Part shown: piece by piece, positions 11,181 to 22,200 of the stretch
Position numbering within the stretch: the first letter of the stretch is position 1
Layout of the letters: each line of letters begins with the position of its first letter
DNA from: Chinchilla lanigera
Lineage: Eukaryota > Chordata > Mammalia > Rodentia > Chinchillidae
Reading direction: 5' to 3'
DNA: 64,000 nt
Assembly (NCBI RefSeq): GCF_000276665.1
Contig: NW_004955446.1
Span: 15,433,289 to 15,497,288 of the forward strand
Notes under the pieces: model-generated
Seen by the model: only the letters and a program-made list of their open reading frames with translations
Told to the model about the DNA's origin: nothing
Databases searched by the model: none
Made by a program: the position numbers and the translations under genes

Positions 11181-12950
11181 GAGAATTTATTGAACATTAC
11201 AATTACAAAATACTGACGTGAACCTCGGAAATGTTCAAAAGAAAATAATGAAATATAAACATTTTGCCTGGAGTCTATATTCTAAACTGAATAAAATTCC
11301 ATACTCCTTTCCTTTAATGCTTCTAATACCCAGATGTACTTGAATCTGTAGAATTATCCAGAAAAAGGAGCGATGTCACTGAGTTCTGATTGTTCTTCAG
11401 CTAGTTCCAGGAAGAGGAATTTTGGTAGGTTGGAGTGAGATTTTTTTAAAAATTAGATCTCTATATTTTTATAGCATCGGATGTAATATAAACATTTTAT
11501 TTGCATATTGTAGATCTTTGTGTTCAGTTTACTGAATTTTATTACTATATCATGATGGGCTGTGGAGAGCTTTGCAACCTACATTATTCCTGAAAGAAAT
11601 TTGAAAGGGAGATGAGTGCAAAAAACAGCTCCTTGAGATTGGATAAGTATATATTGGGCAATTTTCTGATTATATTTCTAAAATATTGTTCCCAGGTCCA
11701 TGTACATATTTGGATAAAATAACTGCACATATTTATTATTTATATTTTAAACAGGAGAAATACCATTAAAGTCCATGGAGTAAATATATAGTTATTTTGC
11801 AAATTATTTATCTGAAACTCTCAAGAGCTTTTTGCTGCTGTTTCATCTGTCAGTTAAATTTGTTTTAGTAGTATAAGTAATAGTTATGTGATATTATCTT
11901 ATAAAGTATCCATGAAAAAATGTACAATTTACTTGTAGGGATGATCAACTAAATAAAGACAAAAAGGTATACCCTGTCTTGATCAATGCATGCAATTCTG
12001 CACGTGAAAATCAGCTTTTTGCTTATTCTCTATCTGAAAATGCAGACACTAATTTAACATTATTTTTATTTTCTAAAAAGTGATTTCTGTCACATTGTAG
12101 AGTGTGCAGACTCAATCATTAATAAAATTATTTTTAAATATTTTATAGATTTTCACAATAACTTCTCGATGAATTACAAAAAATAATAAAGTAGCCTAAA
12201 ATAATCCATCAATTTGTTTCAATATATCATTCAAATGATGTCATTCAAAATACATCATTCAAACTGAAGTACTTTACAATATTAATTTGTGCTAGTCATA
12301 ATTTTTGAATGACCAATAACTTTGTTACTACCATTAACATCTAAAATTTGTCATTTGCTATTATATTCTCCTCTGGAAGATATAAAATTAGAGAGTAATT
12401 AACACTTCAAAGACTATTCTATAGTAAGCTTGTATAAATATATCCTAGAGTAATATGTATGTATGGCCTAAGATTCACACAAAGCTACAGCAACTTTGTC
12501 TTTTGATTCTACTCTTATATACTTGTTCCTTTCTTATCAAATTACATTATTTCAAATAAAAGAATCTTAAAATATAGTACACAAAAGATGATGTTAATTA
12601 AGCAATTTGCCGTGAGAGTCTACAATGCAAAGGAAGAAATTCATGCTTGCAATGCAAATTTGAGAACCAATAAATATACGTGCTATTTTTATCCATATAA
12701 CAGATTCAGAGCTTTTAGAGACAACATAAAATAAGGCCAAGTGGTATTTGAATTGTTGTTAAGCTTTGAATGTTTAGATACAGAAGTATAACTGCCTGGT
12801 TAATAACTTATTAAACACAAGAAATATATCAGACATATATTAAACATATTAGACACAAGAAATCATAAAATTGAGAACATTTGACCTAATTATACAGCAT
12901 TCTATAGATATAGAATACAACTTTGAATAACTATTTTTACCTTCTTGAAT
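11181..12950. other. AT-rich sequence without recognised feature
   Basis: Long AT-rich stretch with no recognised repeat, gene or long open frame. A short direct repeat, 'tcattcaaatgatg' followed by 'tcattcaaaatacatcattcaaa', occurs near 12230-12260. Confidence 0.55.
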
Positions 12951-12954
12951 ATAT

Positions 12955-13298
12955 AGGGCTGCGGTAGCAAAATATTACAGGTTAGAAGGCTTAAAGTACA
13001 GAAATTTGTTCTCATGGTTTTGGAAACAGAAGTTCAATATTAAGCTGTTGGCAAGGCCAGTTTCTCTTGAGTTCTCTCCTCGTGGGTAGCAGAATGCTTT
13101 CTTACTCTGTCCTTGCATGGCCTTTGCTTTACAGTGTCTCACTCTCTTTTTTACAAGGACACCAGTTGTATTGATTTAAGGTGCCCGCTTTCCCCACATT
13201 TACCCTTAGTTGCCTCTTTAAAGACTCTATATTGAAACACACATACATTGCCAGGGCTTCAACGTTTTGTTTTAGATGAAACAATACTATCACATAAT
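12955..13298 (-). mobile_element. MLT1-type LTR (ERVL-MaLR), antisense
   Basis: On the plus strand the order is that of an antisense MLT1 LTR: 'gctgcggtagcaaaatatta' near 12960, 'cagaaatttgttctcatgg' near 12999, 'gctgttggcaaggccag' near 13043, 'acaaggacaccagttg' near 13153, and 'ctctttaaagactctat' near 13214. It is non-coding remains of a non-autonomous endogenous retrovirus. An ID SINE interrupts it at 13299, and the last part seems to continue after 13421. Confidence 0.75.
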
Positions 13299-13412
13299 GG
13301 CTGGGGATGTGGCTCAGGGGTACAAGTGTCTGCCTGGCAAGCACAAGGTCCCAAGTTCGATTCCTGGTACCAATAATAATAATAATAATAATAATAATTA
13401 ATAATAATATGC
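13299..13412 (+). mobile_element. ID-type SINE with (AAT)n tail
   Basis: tRNA-derived body starting 'ggctggggatgtggctcagg', with a B-box like 'gttcgattcc' near 13357 and the end 'ggtacc'. The tail is an (AAT)n repeat (13371-13409) grown from the original A-rich tail. The 8-base direct repeat 'cacataat' at 13291-13298 and 13413-13420 is the likely target-site duplication. The element was inserted into the older MLT1 LTR. Confidence 0.9.
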
Positions 13413-13440
13413 CACATAATTGATGGATAGTTGGATTTCA

Positions 13441-14088
13441 CTTAAGTGAGATATCAAAATAAAATAACAGATATAAAAATAGTTTTTGTAATGAAGTTGG
13501 ACAATAGAATCTAACTTTAAGAGTAGGGAGAAAAATTTAGGAGCTCACAAGTATGCTAAGTTGAAATTCCTAATCAAGATGAAATGGTCACGGGTGGGCA
13601 GTAGTATTGTGAAAATACTTTTAACAGTTGCTAAACACTTACTGTTTGCCTACTGGGCTGTTTTCTAGTGCACAGGAAAAACTGCCATGTTCCCAGTTAA
13701 AAGCTGAGACATGACATGGTCGAGTAACTTACAAAGAATACATATTTATGGAATGGATGAGGCAGATATGAAGAATGTTAGTCAGTCCAGTGATCGCGCT
13801 CCTTATGAGTCTGTCCTAAGTCAGCTGGAGAAAAAAAAAGTCTACAGAATGTAATTCTCACAGTGAATACCAAAGTGATAGCTTCACTGGCATAGAAATC
13901 TCTAAAATTGATCATAAAAATGGTTGACTGTATTTAAACTGATGGGGAAGAGAGAATTTGCAGATGAAAAATTTCGGAGGGGCTAAGATGATGGGATGGA
14001 GACGGATCGTGCACATGAATGAGCGAGTCACAGCAATGAAAGCGAATTATTAGTGTATTATAAATCCATAAGCAAACCAATTTGGAGG
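13441..14088. other. No recognised feature
   Basis: Nothing assignable. No open frame with recognisable content. Confidence 0.5.
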
Positions 14089-14101
14089 AAATGTGTAGAG
14101 G

Positions 14102-14197
14102 GGGGCTGGGAATTTAGCTCAGGGGCACAGCACCTGCCTGTCAAGCGCAAGGTCGTGAGTTCGATTCCCGGTACCGGAAAAAAAAAAGAAAGAAAGA
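14102..14197 (+). mobile_element. ID-type SINE, full length
   Basis: Begins 'ggggctgggaatttagctca', carries a near-consensus B box ('gttcgattcc' near 14159), ends 'ggtaccgg' and has an A-rich tail with GAAA units. Flanked by a 13-base target-site duplication at 14089-14101 and 14198-14210 differing by one base (T versus C). This is a complete RNA polymerase III type retroposon. The good conservation suggests a fairly recent insertion. Confidence 0.95.
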
Positions 14198-14379
14198 AAA
14201 TGTGCAGAGGACGTGGAAGACAAGCTAAAGAAGTGATACATATGGCCAATAAACTTGAAATATTTCATTTTTACAGGTATTAAAATGTCTCGCTTAAAAT
14301 TTATATTTAAAAATAGATGATTTCCATAACATATAGGAAATACTTTCTTAAGCATTGCTTGTGGGAGGAGGACTTATCA

Positions 14380-14598
14380 TGTATATCTGTGGCCCCAGGA
14401 ATTCCAGTTCTAGAAACTCACTCTAAATAATCAAGAGATTCACCAAAAAGGTATATGCAGGATATTTATAATAATATAATAAAAATAAAATAATATAAAT
14501 GTCTTAAAAAGTAAATAAAATAGTGTTCCATTTAAAACTAAAATTTTAAAAGAATTTCATATAATTGAAACATATTCTAGAGTAAGATGCTCTCTCTC

Positions 14599-14631
<33 letters not shown>

Positions 14632-14770
14632 ACTGTACTTTAGGGGAAATTTTATGTATGGATTTTTGGAAAGTAAAATGATCTGTAGATAATGAATTAT
14701 TGGTGACTTTTTAATATTCTTCATAAATTTCTGAATTTTTCAAAATAAAAACCAAGTACTATTTAATCCT
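14380..14770 (+). mobile_element. L1ME-like 3' end (probable)
   Basis: The text near 14455-14525 and the 'cttcataaatttctgaatttttc' region near 14719 resemble the 3' end of old L1ME copies. A compound microsatellite (14590-14632) interrupts it. High divergence. Confidence 0.4.
14590..14632. repeat. Compound (TC)n(TA)n(TG)n microsatellite
   Basis: Three adjoining dinucleotide runs, TC then TA then TG, in one block. Confidence 0.95.
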
Positions 14771-15198
14771 AAAATATATGTATTTTATGCAATAAATCAA
14801 AAAATTGTCCCAATATGAACGGGGCAGAAATCTATTAATTGACCTACTGGAATCAATGTGAAAATAATTAGACTGTAAGTAGTACAGATAAGGAATAAGA
14901 ATAGAAAAATCATGGATGGTCAAAACAGGACAGTATCAAAAGCATAAAAAAAGACAAATGCTTAAAAAATCCTAAGTAGGTGGCACTCTCTTAATCTCAG
15001 TATATTTCTTAAAAATGTGTCAGTAAACAGAAAAAATCAAATCATTTTCAGTTCTGGAGATTGTAGCATATTAAATAAAAAACTCGCAGAGGAACCAGTT
15101 GAATAGTAGGATGTGTTGACTGACAAATCTGGTTTGTTCAGGGATTTTATATGAATTCTTCCACAGCTCTGTTACAATTTCCCCAATGTTTCATAATC

Positions 15199-15199
<1 letters not shown>
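14771..15199. other. No recognised feature
   Basis: AT-rich, unassigned. Confidence 0.5.

Positions 15200-15230
<31 letters not shown>
15200..15230. repeat. (TG)n microsatellite
   Basis: Uninterrupted GT/TG run of about 15 units. Confidence 0.97.
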
Positions 15231-15234
<4 letters not shown>

Positions 15235-15514
15235 TAGCCAGTCCATTCAGCTCCTAAGGTCTCTGCACCTTAAAAATGTGTTTTAAATACAGAATAATCA
15301 TCTCTCTAGTTATAGCTTTTATCATTAGTATAGTTTGATATCAAAGAAAGAAATAAAACCAAATCTTCTGGGTGTATAGGTCTTCTGGTATAATTTTCTT
15401 TTTATCACAATTACTGTATTGGACTCTAAATTTTACAATTTCTAATCTAGTTTATGTCATTTTCTTGGACACTTCAGTGTGGGGTTGGGAATGAATTGAG
15501 AGGAATAAATTGAG

Positions 15515-15597
15515 TTTAAGGTTGTAGCTTAGTGGTAAGGCACTTGCCTAGATGTGTGAGGCTATGGGTTCAGTCTCCAGTAAAAACAAAACAAAAG
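15515..15597 (+). mobile_element. Diverged ID-type SINE
   Basis: 'aaggttgtagcttagtggta' matches the ID 5' region with its A box, followed by 'aaggcacttgccta', a B-box like 'gggttcagtctccag' and an A-rich tail with C interruptions. It lacks the GGTACCGG end seen in the younger copies, so it belongs to an older ID layer. Confidence 0.8.
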
Positions 15598-17900
15598 TGT
15601 ACAAGAAACAATTAGACTGTATTAAATCTCCTATTCTAGTGAAAGAAACATTTGATACAATGCCATAAATAATTCTTAGAGTAAAAAACATATAATCAAT
15701 TTTGATAAAATATCACACTAATGATTTTTAATATACAGAAAATATATTCATGGAAAATTTAAAATATTGGAATATTTTAAAATTTTTTATTTTTTTTACT
15801 TCTAGATCACTTCTTCAGCTAATTTATCTGTAAGAGAATATGAATAATTTTCTCTTCTTACCTTGTAGACTGACATATTCACTGAAACTCAGAAACGCAG
15901 TCCAGTCTCCTTTGTTGTGTCCCATATAAGTTGTCCATATTCTAGTACAAAGACTAATCCGTCTCCAGCTCAAATTTAAATTTTATGTGCCAGAATAGGC
16001 AACTCGTATGTTTAATGTCTTACTATTTTATTATCAAAATACAGGTCATAGCGCATATTAAGTAAAGTTTTTGAGATCATATGTCTTTCATTTCATCATA
16101 TTGAATTAATTTGACTCTGTGTAGTTGATCTACTTTGAGAGTGTGCTATTGTTCTGGGAATAGATTGCCTGATTATCAGATGAATTTGTCATGATATTAA
16201 ACAAAGTCTACTTGATAATATAGCAATACACTGAGCTCACCTCTATACTATCTATGCTATTACTTTCATAATTTAGTGCAAAAGTAAGTGTATGTTCAAA
16301 CATCTACCAAGGATTGGGATATTTTTGTGGACTTCATTTTTTAAAAAACATGAAAGTTCATTTTCAAAAACTCTTTTCAGATGTTAACATATATTGGCTT
16401 CCCCCCAAATTTTTTTCTTTCTATAGAATATACGAAGAGGAGTGAAGTCTTAGAATCCTATAAGCTGATGGGAGGTTCTAGTTGAAACTCAGATCAGAAT
16501 CTTGATGGCAGTCTGAACTGTAAAGGCCAGGCTGGAGAGGGATCACAGCTGTTACACTCCAGGAGAACACTGACTACATTTTGCCCATGTTCTGAGATAT
16601 AAACATACTGTTAAAAATAGGCACTCGTTCAAACAGAAATCTCTAGAAATTATTCATCTTTCATAATTCAATATGTTACTCTATCCAAGAAAATTTCTAA
16701 AGAGTTTAAATTGAACTCAGGCTCTCTAGAGCATCTCAAAAGTGTCATATCCAACATCCTCTATTTACATATAAATCAATTGGAGCAATGGATACATCAT
16801 AGTACTTTACAGACCTTTTAGAAACTTTCAGGAGATGGCATGACTCAGAAAAAAATTTACTCTTCAATATTAAGTGTGTGAAAGTAACTGAATTAACACC
16901 CTCTGAAGAACTGAGGTGGCACTCCTTGTTATAATATCTTTAGCTCCTTGAACACATTAGAGTCTAAATATATGTTTTTTGGATTATTAAAGAAATAAAC
17001 AATAATTCATGGCTTCTGCAAATCAAACCCTAGCCTCAGTGCAGCTATGCAGTAGTTTTTATAGATACTCTTTCCACAATTGACCTCAAGAAGCTTTGTG
17101 CTATTGAATTTTATTGGCACAGTCAACCCAGTAAAAGTTTTCTCATTCATACACTAGGACATTTTCTAATTTCTATAGAGGATTAAAATGATTCCCAGGC
17201 TATAGAACTGTGCTATTATTCCTACTTTCTTCACTTATTCTGAAAGCAGCTCAGACTATAGGCATTAAAGGAAAGCCCAAAAAGTGACAAGAATTTCCAT
17301 TTTCTTGACATTTTCCTGGGAGAATAGTGGCTGTTATTAGGTTGAATTTGACAGCATTGACTGATTGTCAATTTAATGTAGAGAGCATAATACCCCTCCG
17401 TTAATTTTATTCTTGCCAAGAACCCTGAAAGATTTGAGTGATCTTTACCCGGCTTTCATTTCACCCACTCATGAGTACCCTTCTCTATTTTCAGATTTGG
17501 AAAGGGGATAGTTTAATAACATGCCAGTTCTCGTGGAAGTCAATTTTTATTTCATTTGTCCTGTGTTGTTCTGCAGGCTAGTTTTTGAAAATTTTTTCCT
17601 TCCTCTATCAAGTTGGAAGCAAATCCAGATCTTTATAATTTAAATAATAGTCTATTACTTGCAAAGCTTTTTGTTCATTCCAGACCCTAATGATTGTCTG
17701 AGCCATATTCCATTTGGACCCTCTAGACTTACAACTAGGTGCAATTAGCCCAGCACAGGTGAACCTCTAATGTTTATTGAATATAATCTAATGCCAGAAG
17801 AATGCTCAGCTCTAGATATGTAGTGCTTCCTATGCTCTTTAAAATTCAAGAAGATCCAAATTTATCTTATGTTTACCTCTTCACCCAACTCTTTTATTTT
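15598..17900. other. No recognised feature
   Basis: 2.3 kb without gene, RNA gene or repeat that I can assign. AT-rich, all open frames short. Confidence 0.5.
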
Positions 17901-18036
17901 AAAACTTTTTTTAAAATTTTAAAACTTCATAAAACTTTTTAAAAATTTTTAAAACTTCATAAAAATTTTCAAACTTTTTAAAAAATTTTAAAACTTCATA
18001 AAACTTTTTTAAAAAATTTTAAAACTTCATAAAAAA
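17901..18036. repeat. AT-rich minisatellite, ~30-base unit
   Basis: The 10-mer 'aaaacttcat' recurs at 17921, 17951, 17990 and 18021 (spacings 30, 39 and 31), separated by runs of the type 'aaaactttttaaaaatttt'. The spacer runs are self-complementary, so each unit can form a hairpin. Confidence 0.9.
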
Positions 18037-18144
18037 TAAAATTATATGATGAGTAAGGTATAATCCTCACTTGGACTCATCTTTGATTAACATCCCATCA
18101 TATTTGTTTTCACAGTCATGTTCACTCACTCTCTCACTGTACAA

Positions 18145-18191
18145 AGTTATCTGTCTATCTATCCATCTTTTTCTATCTAGCTATCTATCTT
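18145..18191. repeat. (CTAT)n simple repeat
   Basis: Imperfect tetranucleotide run with substitutions. Confidence 0.85.
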
Positions 18192-18204
18192 CCTTTCTTG
18201 GTGA

Positions 18205-18468
18205 GCATGACCATTAACAGTAATGTGTCAACTTGTTTATGTTAAGAAACACTAGTAGACTGGTAAAGCAAACTTTGTGTCTATTTAAATGGGTCCCAGA
18301 GGCTCTGTCACACCCTTCTGCCATGGTATTTCTCCTTTGGAGTCAGCCAAACCATGGACTGAGTCTTTCAATACCATAAGCTAAATAACCCTGCCTTCCC
18401 TTAAATTGTTGTTGTTAGATATTTTGCCTCAGCAATGGGAAAGCAGCTTTATACAGTGAAAAATTTTA
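18205..18468 (+). mobile_element. ERVL-MaLR LTR 3' part (probable)
   Basis: Landmarks of the 3' part of an MT/MST-type LTR: 'tgtcacacccttctgccatgg' near 18307, 'accatggactgagtctttca' near 18351, 'ataagctaaataaccctgcc' near 18375 (degraded polyadenylation signal region) and 'tagatattttgcctcagcaa' near 18416. The first part near 18230 is less clear and may be another LTR. Confidence 0.65.
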
Positions 18469-18744
18469 AAAATCATCAGAATCATCATGATTCCTCACCT
18501 CAGGAAGGTTTGTATAGAATACTATAGGCATATATGTTGTTGTCCAATGCCTAGCAAACCTGCTAAAAGGCAAGCACAAAAACTTATACCACCAGGTTAA
18601 TATAGCTAACAGCATTAAATTTTTAAAATATTTTATATTTTCATAGAATCAGTCATGTCTGTATGCTTCTGGGTGTGTGTATATAGACAAAAAATAGACC
18701 TCCATTAATTTTGCCACTCATGGAATTAGACAATACTTACATGA

Positions 18745-18874
18745 CAGATAGATAGATAGATAGATAGATGATAGATGATAGATAGATAGAAAGATAGATG
18801 ATAGATAGAAAGATATATGATAGATAGAGAGAGAGAGAAGATAGAAGATAGATGATAGACACAGATAGATAGAT
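18745..18874. repeat. (GATA)n / (TAGA)n simple repeat
   Basis: Interrupted tetranucleotide array of about 130 bases. Read on the minus strand it gives a Tyr-Leu-Ser-Ile open frame, which is a translation of the repeat and not a protein. Confidence 0.97.
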
Positions 18875-19737
18875 GTGACATGTGAACTTCAAGAATAGGT
18901 AAAAGTTAAAATAGCTAAAGCATAACATTAATGCATTTCTGAGTTTTGAAATGCGTCCCTTGACAATTGCCTCTGAACTCAAGAGAATTGAGCTAGCGCT
19001 GAACTGGCACTTTGCCATGACATGAAGAAAACTAGTGCTCTGATGAATTTTGACATGGCAGCACTTGCTTCTCCTTAGGGACTTCTATATACTGCTTTCC
19101 TTCCTGAGGTAATAAGCACAAAACTGCATTAAGTTATATTCTCTGTCCCCATCTCCCATACTGTAGAAATGTAGTTAAGCTCATTGTAGCACAGAAAGGG
19201 ACAAGGCAGCTAAAGTGAGTCTGCTGACTAAGAGATGTGTGTGGAAGGAAAGCAGAGTAAGGTCACTCTTGCAAGTGAAAGGATATCGCTGTTTCTGAGA
19301 ATCTGCTGGTATCTCAGCTCTTTTTCTAATAAGGAATGTACAGCTAGAATTGCTTTATCCCCATAGCATCTTTTAGAATCTGAAAAAATCATCTTCAGAA
19401 TAATACAGAAGCAAGTAAAATATGAGAAAAGAAATTCTAAGGTAGGTCCGTATTGGAAACTGATTCAGGAAACCATTCTGGAGAGGTCATGTGCATGTCC
19501 GACTGAAAGGAGATGACAAGCACCCATCACTTTAGAGACAGCCTGGGCTTCATTCTGTGTAAACAGGGCTTCCTGCTCATCTGCTAGGGTGGCAACTCTT
19601 GCTCTCCCCAGGGATGAATAGGGAAGTATTTGATGGAAGTAAAAGAATAGGCAGGAGTAGCCAGTCACCCTAGACAAAATCTCAGTTTTGTCAAAGGCGT
19701 CTCCTAGACTTCAGTCTGCTTATCACAGTTTAGTTGT
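18875..19737. other. No recognised feature
   Basis: Unassigned, slightly less AT-rich than its surroundings. A 70-codon minus-strand frame (19465-19677) shows no recognisable content. Confidence 0.45.
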
Positions 19738-19859
19738 TGCTCTCTCTTACCCCCTCCTCTCCCTCATTTTCCCCTTCCTTCTTTTAATCCCATTTCTTTT
19801 TTTTATTTTAAAGAGAACAGTAAATGAGAAAAAAAGAACAATAGCAGCATAAGAAAATC

Positions 19860-20213
19860 ACAAACATAAACTAAACAAAGCAAGAACTTAAAAGTGATAC
19901 AGGGTTTCAAGACAAAATGATAAGAATTAACAGGGTTTATTATATTACATATTGTTATCTTCAACTATGTTGTTCAAATTACCAGATGTAAGAATGGAAG
20001 ATTGGTCAAACCATAAAGAGAATAAAAAATAATTATTAGATAAAACTTTAGAGGTAATACAGCATTTCACTAGACAAGATGGTGGGAATTCACCATAGTT
20101 GTTCCATTGCAAATTGTTGTCTTCAAATCAGTTGCTTAGATTACCAGATATAAGCATGCAAAATTAGTCAGAACATAAAAAATTTTAAGCATTAACTTTT
20201 CCATTCAATATAC
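19860..20213. repeat. Diverged tandem repeat, ~160-base unit
   Basis: Copy 1 starts with 'gtgatacagggtttca' at 19894 and copy 2 with 'gtaatacagcatttca' at 20054, a period of 160. Both continue through 'attgttatcttcaa' / 'attgttgtcttcaa', 'accagatgtaag' / 'accagatataag' and 'ggtcaaaccataaa' / 'agtcagaacataaa'. The 'caaacataaactaaac' text at 19861-19876 looks like the end of a further, partial 5' copy. Preceded by a pyrimidine-rich block (19738-19800). I cannot name the family. Confidence 0.8.
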
Positions 20214-20322
20214 CATCAGACATCAGCAGTACAGTTATTGTACAATAGATGATAGAAAGGGAAAAAAATTGCTCAAAGGAAGGAACGATTGGAATGAGGG
20301 AAAGAAAAAAGAAAGAAGGCAG

Positions 20323-20346
20323 GCCATATATATATATATATATATG
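20323..20346. repeat. (TA)n microsatellite
   Basis: Short uninterrupted AT run. Confidence 0.9.
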
Positions 20347-20771
20347 AATAGCTGGGGTAACTTTTCATCCCATTTCTCACCCTCTTGATCACCTTGTCTC
20401 TGTCTCTTCCACATCTTTATTTTGTTTGATTTAAAGATACTGGAAGGAAAATCCAAACAGAAATGTTTTAAATTAGCATTTCAAAAGCTCAAGCACACAC
20501 GGCAACACCATATTATTCTCTATAGCTCAGATGCGCTAGCTGGTACAGATATTTATAATGATAAATATTCATTATTTCATTTAGTAAAAATCATATCGTT
20601 ATTATCATCACTCACCACAGTAAATATTATTATCTATAGCCCCTGCCTTGAATGGAATTATTTATTAAAAAATGAAAGTAGGTACAAATATATTTTTAAA
20701 AAGCATATTAAATTATAATAATTATAACATTTGCCTCTTCTGCTCCTACTTCCAGTCTAAAAAGTGATTTT

Positions 20772-20836
20772 ACGCAAGGTCGTGAGTTCGGTTCCTGGTA
20801 CCGGAGAAAAAAAAAAAAACAAAAAACAAAAAAAAA
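20772..20836 (+). mobile_element. ID-type SINE, strongly 5'-truncated
   Basis: Only the last ~35 bases of the ID body are present ('acgcaaggtcgtgagttcgg' onward to 'ggtaccgg'), followed by a long A tail with C interruptions. A perfect 13-base direct repeat ('aaaaagtgatttt') flanks it at 20759-20771 and 20837-20849. The A box is missing, so the copy cannot be transcribed from its own promoter. The perfect duplication points to a young insertion. Confidence 0.93.
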
Positions 20837-20859
20837 AAAAAGTGATTTTGGGCAGAACA

Positions 20860-21650
20860 GTACATTATTCACATGTATTCCTTGTACAATGTCAGTTGTA
20901 TAAAAACCTTAATCACATTTGTTTGTGTTTTTAAAGAATGAAATTTATTATAGATGTTGAATGAGCAGTAGTATCAAGCAAAACATTATGCTGAAATTTA
21001 ATCAGGGAAGATATTACTATGAATGAAGATGTTTGGGGAAGACTTCAAACAGCATAGACTTTAAACAAAAATGAAAATCTGAAAGGTGTTTGATAGAAAA
21101 TCCTTTCCTAAGTGAAGATTTGAATAGATTCCAGTGTGGAAGAGTCATAAGACAGATCTGTGGAAGGCTGAGTTACATATTTTTGTTTTGGTAGTCTAGG
21201 AGAATTTCTTGAGAGGGAATGAACATATTAGATCCCTGTGTCAGGAATTCTGAGGCAGGGTCACTATGAGGGATGGAGTAAATAGTGGAGATAATAGAAT
21301 CAGAAAGTTTACAGACATAGACAAAGAAATAATTAAGTATTATCAGAAAGAAAAGGAAGACAAAGGACACAGTGGAAGAAAAAAGTAACAGCATTTAAAG
21401 GACAATTAAGAAGCAAGAGAAAAAGGAGTCAAAGATAAAGCAGGGTCTTCAGGTTCCGATGAGTAGGAAGAATGATGATAACATTAAGTCCTATAGAAAA
21501 ATTATACTTATAGAAGGTTGGTAAAGAACGTAAATTTGAATGTACACCTGCCGAAAAATTCACTAGAAAATGAAAGGAGTCATGATTATTCGACACGGAG
21601 GTCACTGCTCTTGAAATCACTTATACAGAATTGGTGGTCATAGTATCTCA
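20860..21650. other. Unassigned, possibly ancient LINE-2 like
   Basis: Parts of this stretch (near 21000-21110 and 21425-21480) recall ancient mammalian repeats of the L2 type, for example a 'ggagtcaaagataaagcagg' text near 21426, but I cannot align it firmly. Short minus-strand frames here have no content. Confidence 0.3.
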
Positions 21651-21894
21651 TACTGAATCCATGGATCACACCTAGCTTTTGCCTTTGTTCCCTTATTTTA
21701 TTGTAATTATATCCATTAGTAGCATGTGGACTTAGAGGCTGTACAAAGGACAAGACAAGTCGTTCATTCTACAGATCCACTGGCCTTTTCTTCTGAAATG
21801 AGCAGCTGGATCTGTAAATGGATATACACATCTTCTCCTGTAGCCGTCTTATGTCCTGCAATACTCCTTGTTATTTTAATGATCATATCACTGC

Positions 21895-22200
21895 ATGACC
21901 ATACACAGTTTAAAGAAGAAAAGGTTTATGTTGGCCCATAGTTCAGAGGTTTTAGGCCATGGTCAGCTGGTGCTAAGGTAGAAAGTTCTTGGCAGAAGGG
22001 TGTGGCAGAGGAAGTCTTCTCAATTCCGGGCAGCCAGAAAACAGAGTAAGAGAGAAGGAAAAGCCGAAGAAGAGACCACAGGTCCCCTGAGCCATGCCCT
22101 ATGCTCCATCCAGCCACTCTTAGAAATGTGGTTAACTAATCTCCTAGGTGCTGCTCAAGCCAATCAAATTATCAATCAAGGCTAACCTTCACAATATTTA
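21895..22200 (-). mobile_element. ERVL-MaLR LTR (MT/MST-type), antisense
   Basis: Plus-strand text follows the antisense 3' half of an MT/MST-type LTR: 'aaggtttatgttggcccata' near 21921, 'ttcagaggttttaggccatgg' landmarks near 21942-21962, 'ggcagaagggtgtggcag' near 21991, 'gcagccagaaaacagag' near 22030. Non-coding relic. The open frames that cross it in three frames are chance. Confidence 0.75.

Noticed and set aside
18737..19018. Open frame with repeated Tyr-Leu-Ser-Ile pattern
   Set aside because: It is the translation of a GATA tetranucleotide repeat.
19738..19800. Pyrimidine tract as a splice acceptor of a hidden exon
   Set aside because: No open frame with coding features follows, and the next text is the 160-base tandem repeat.
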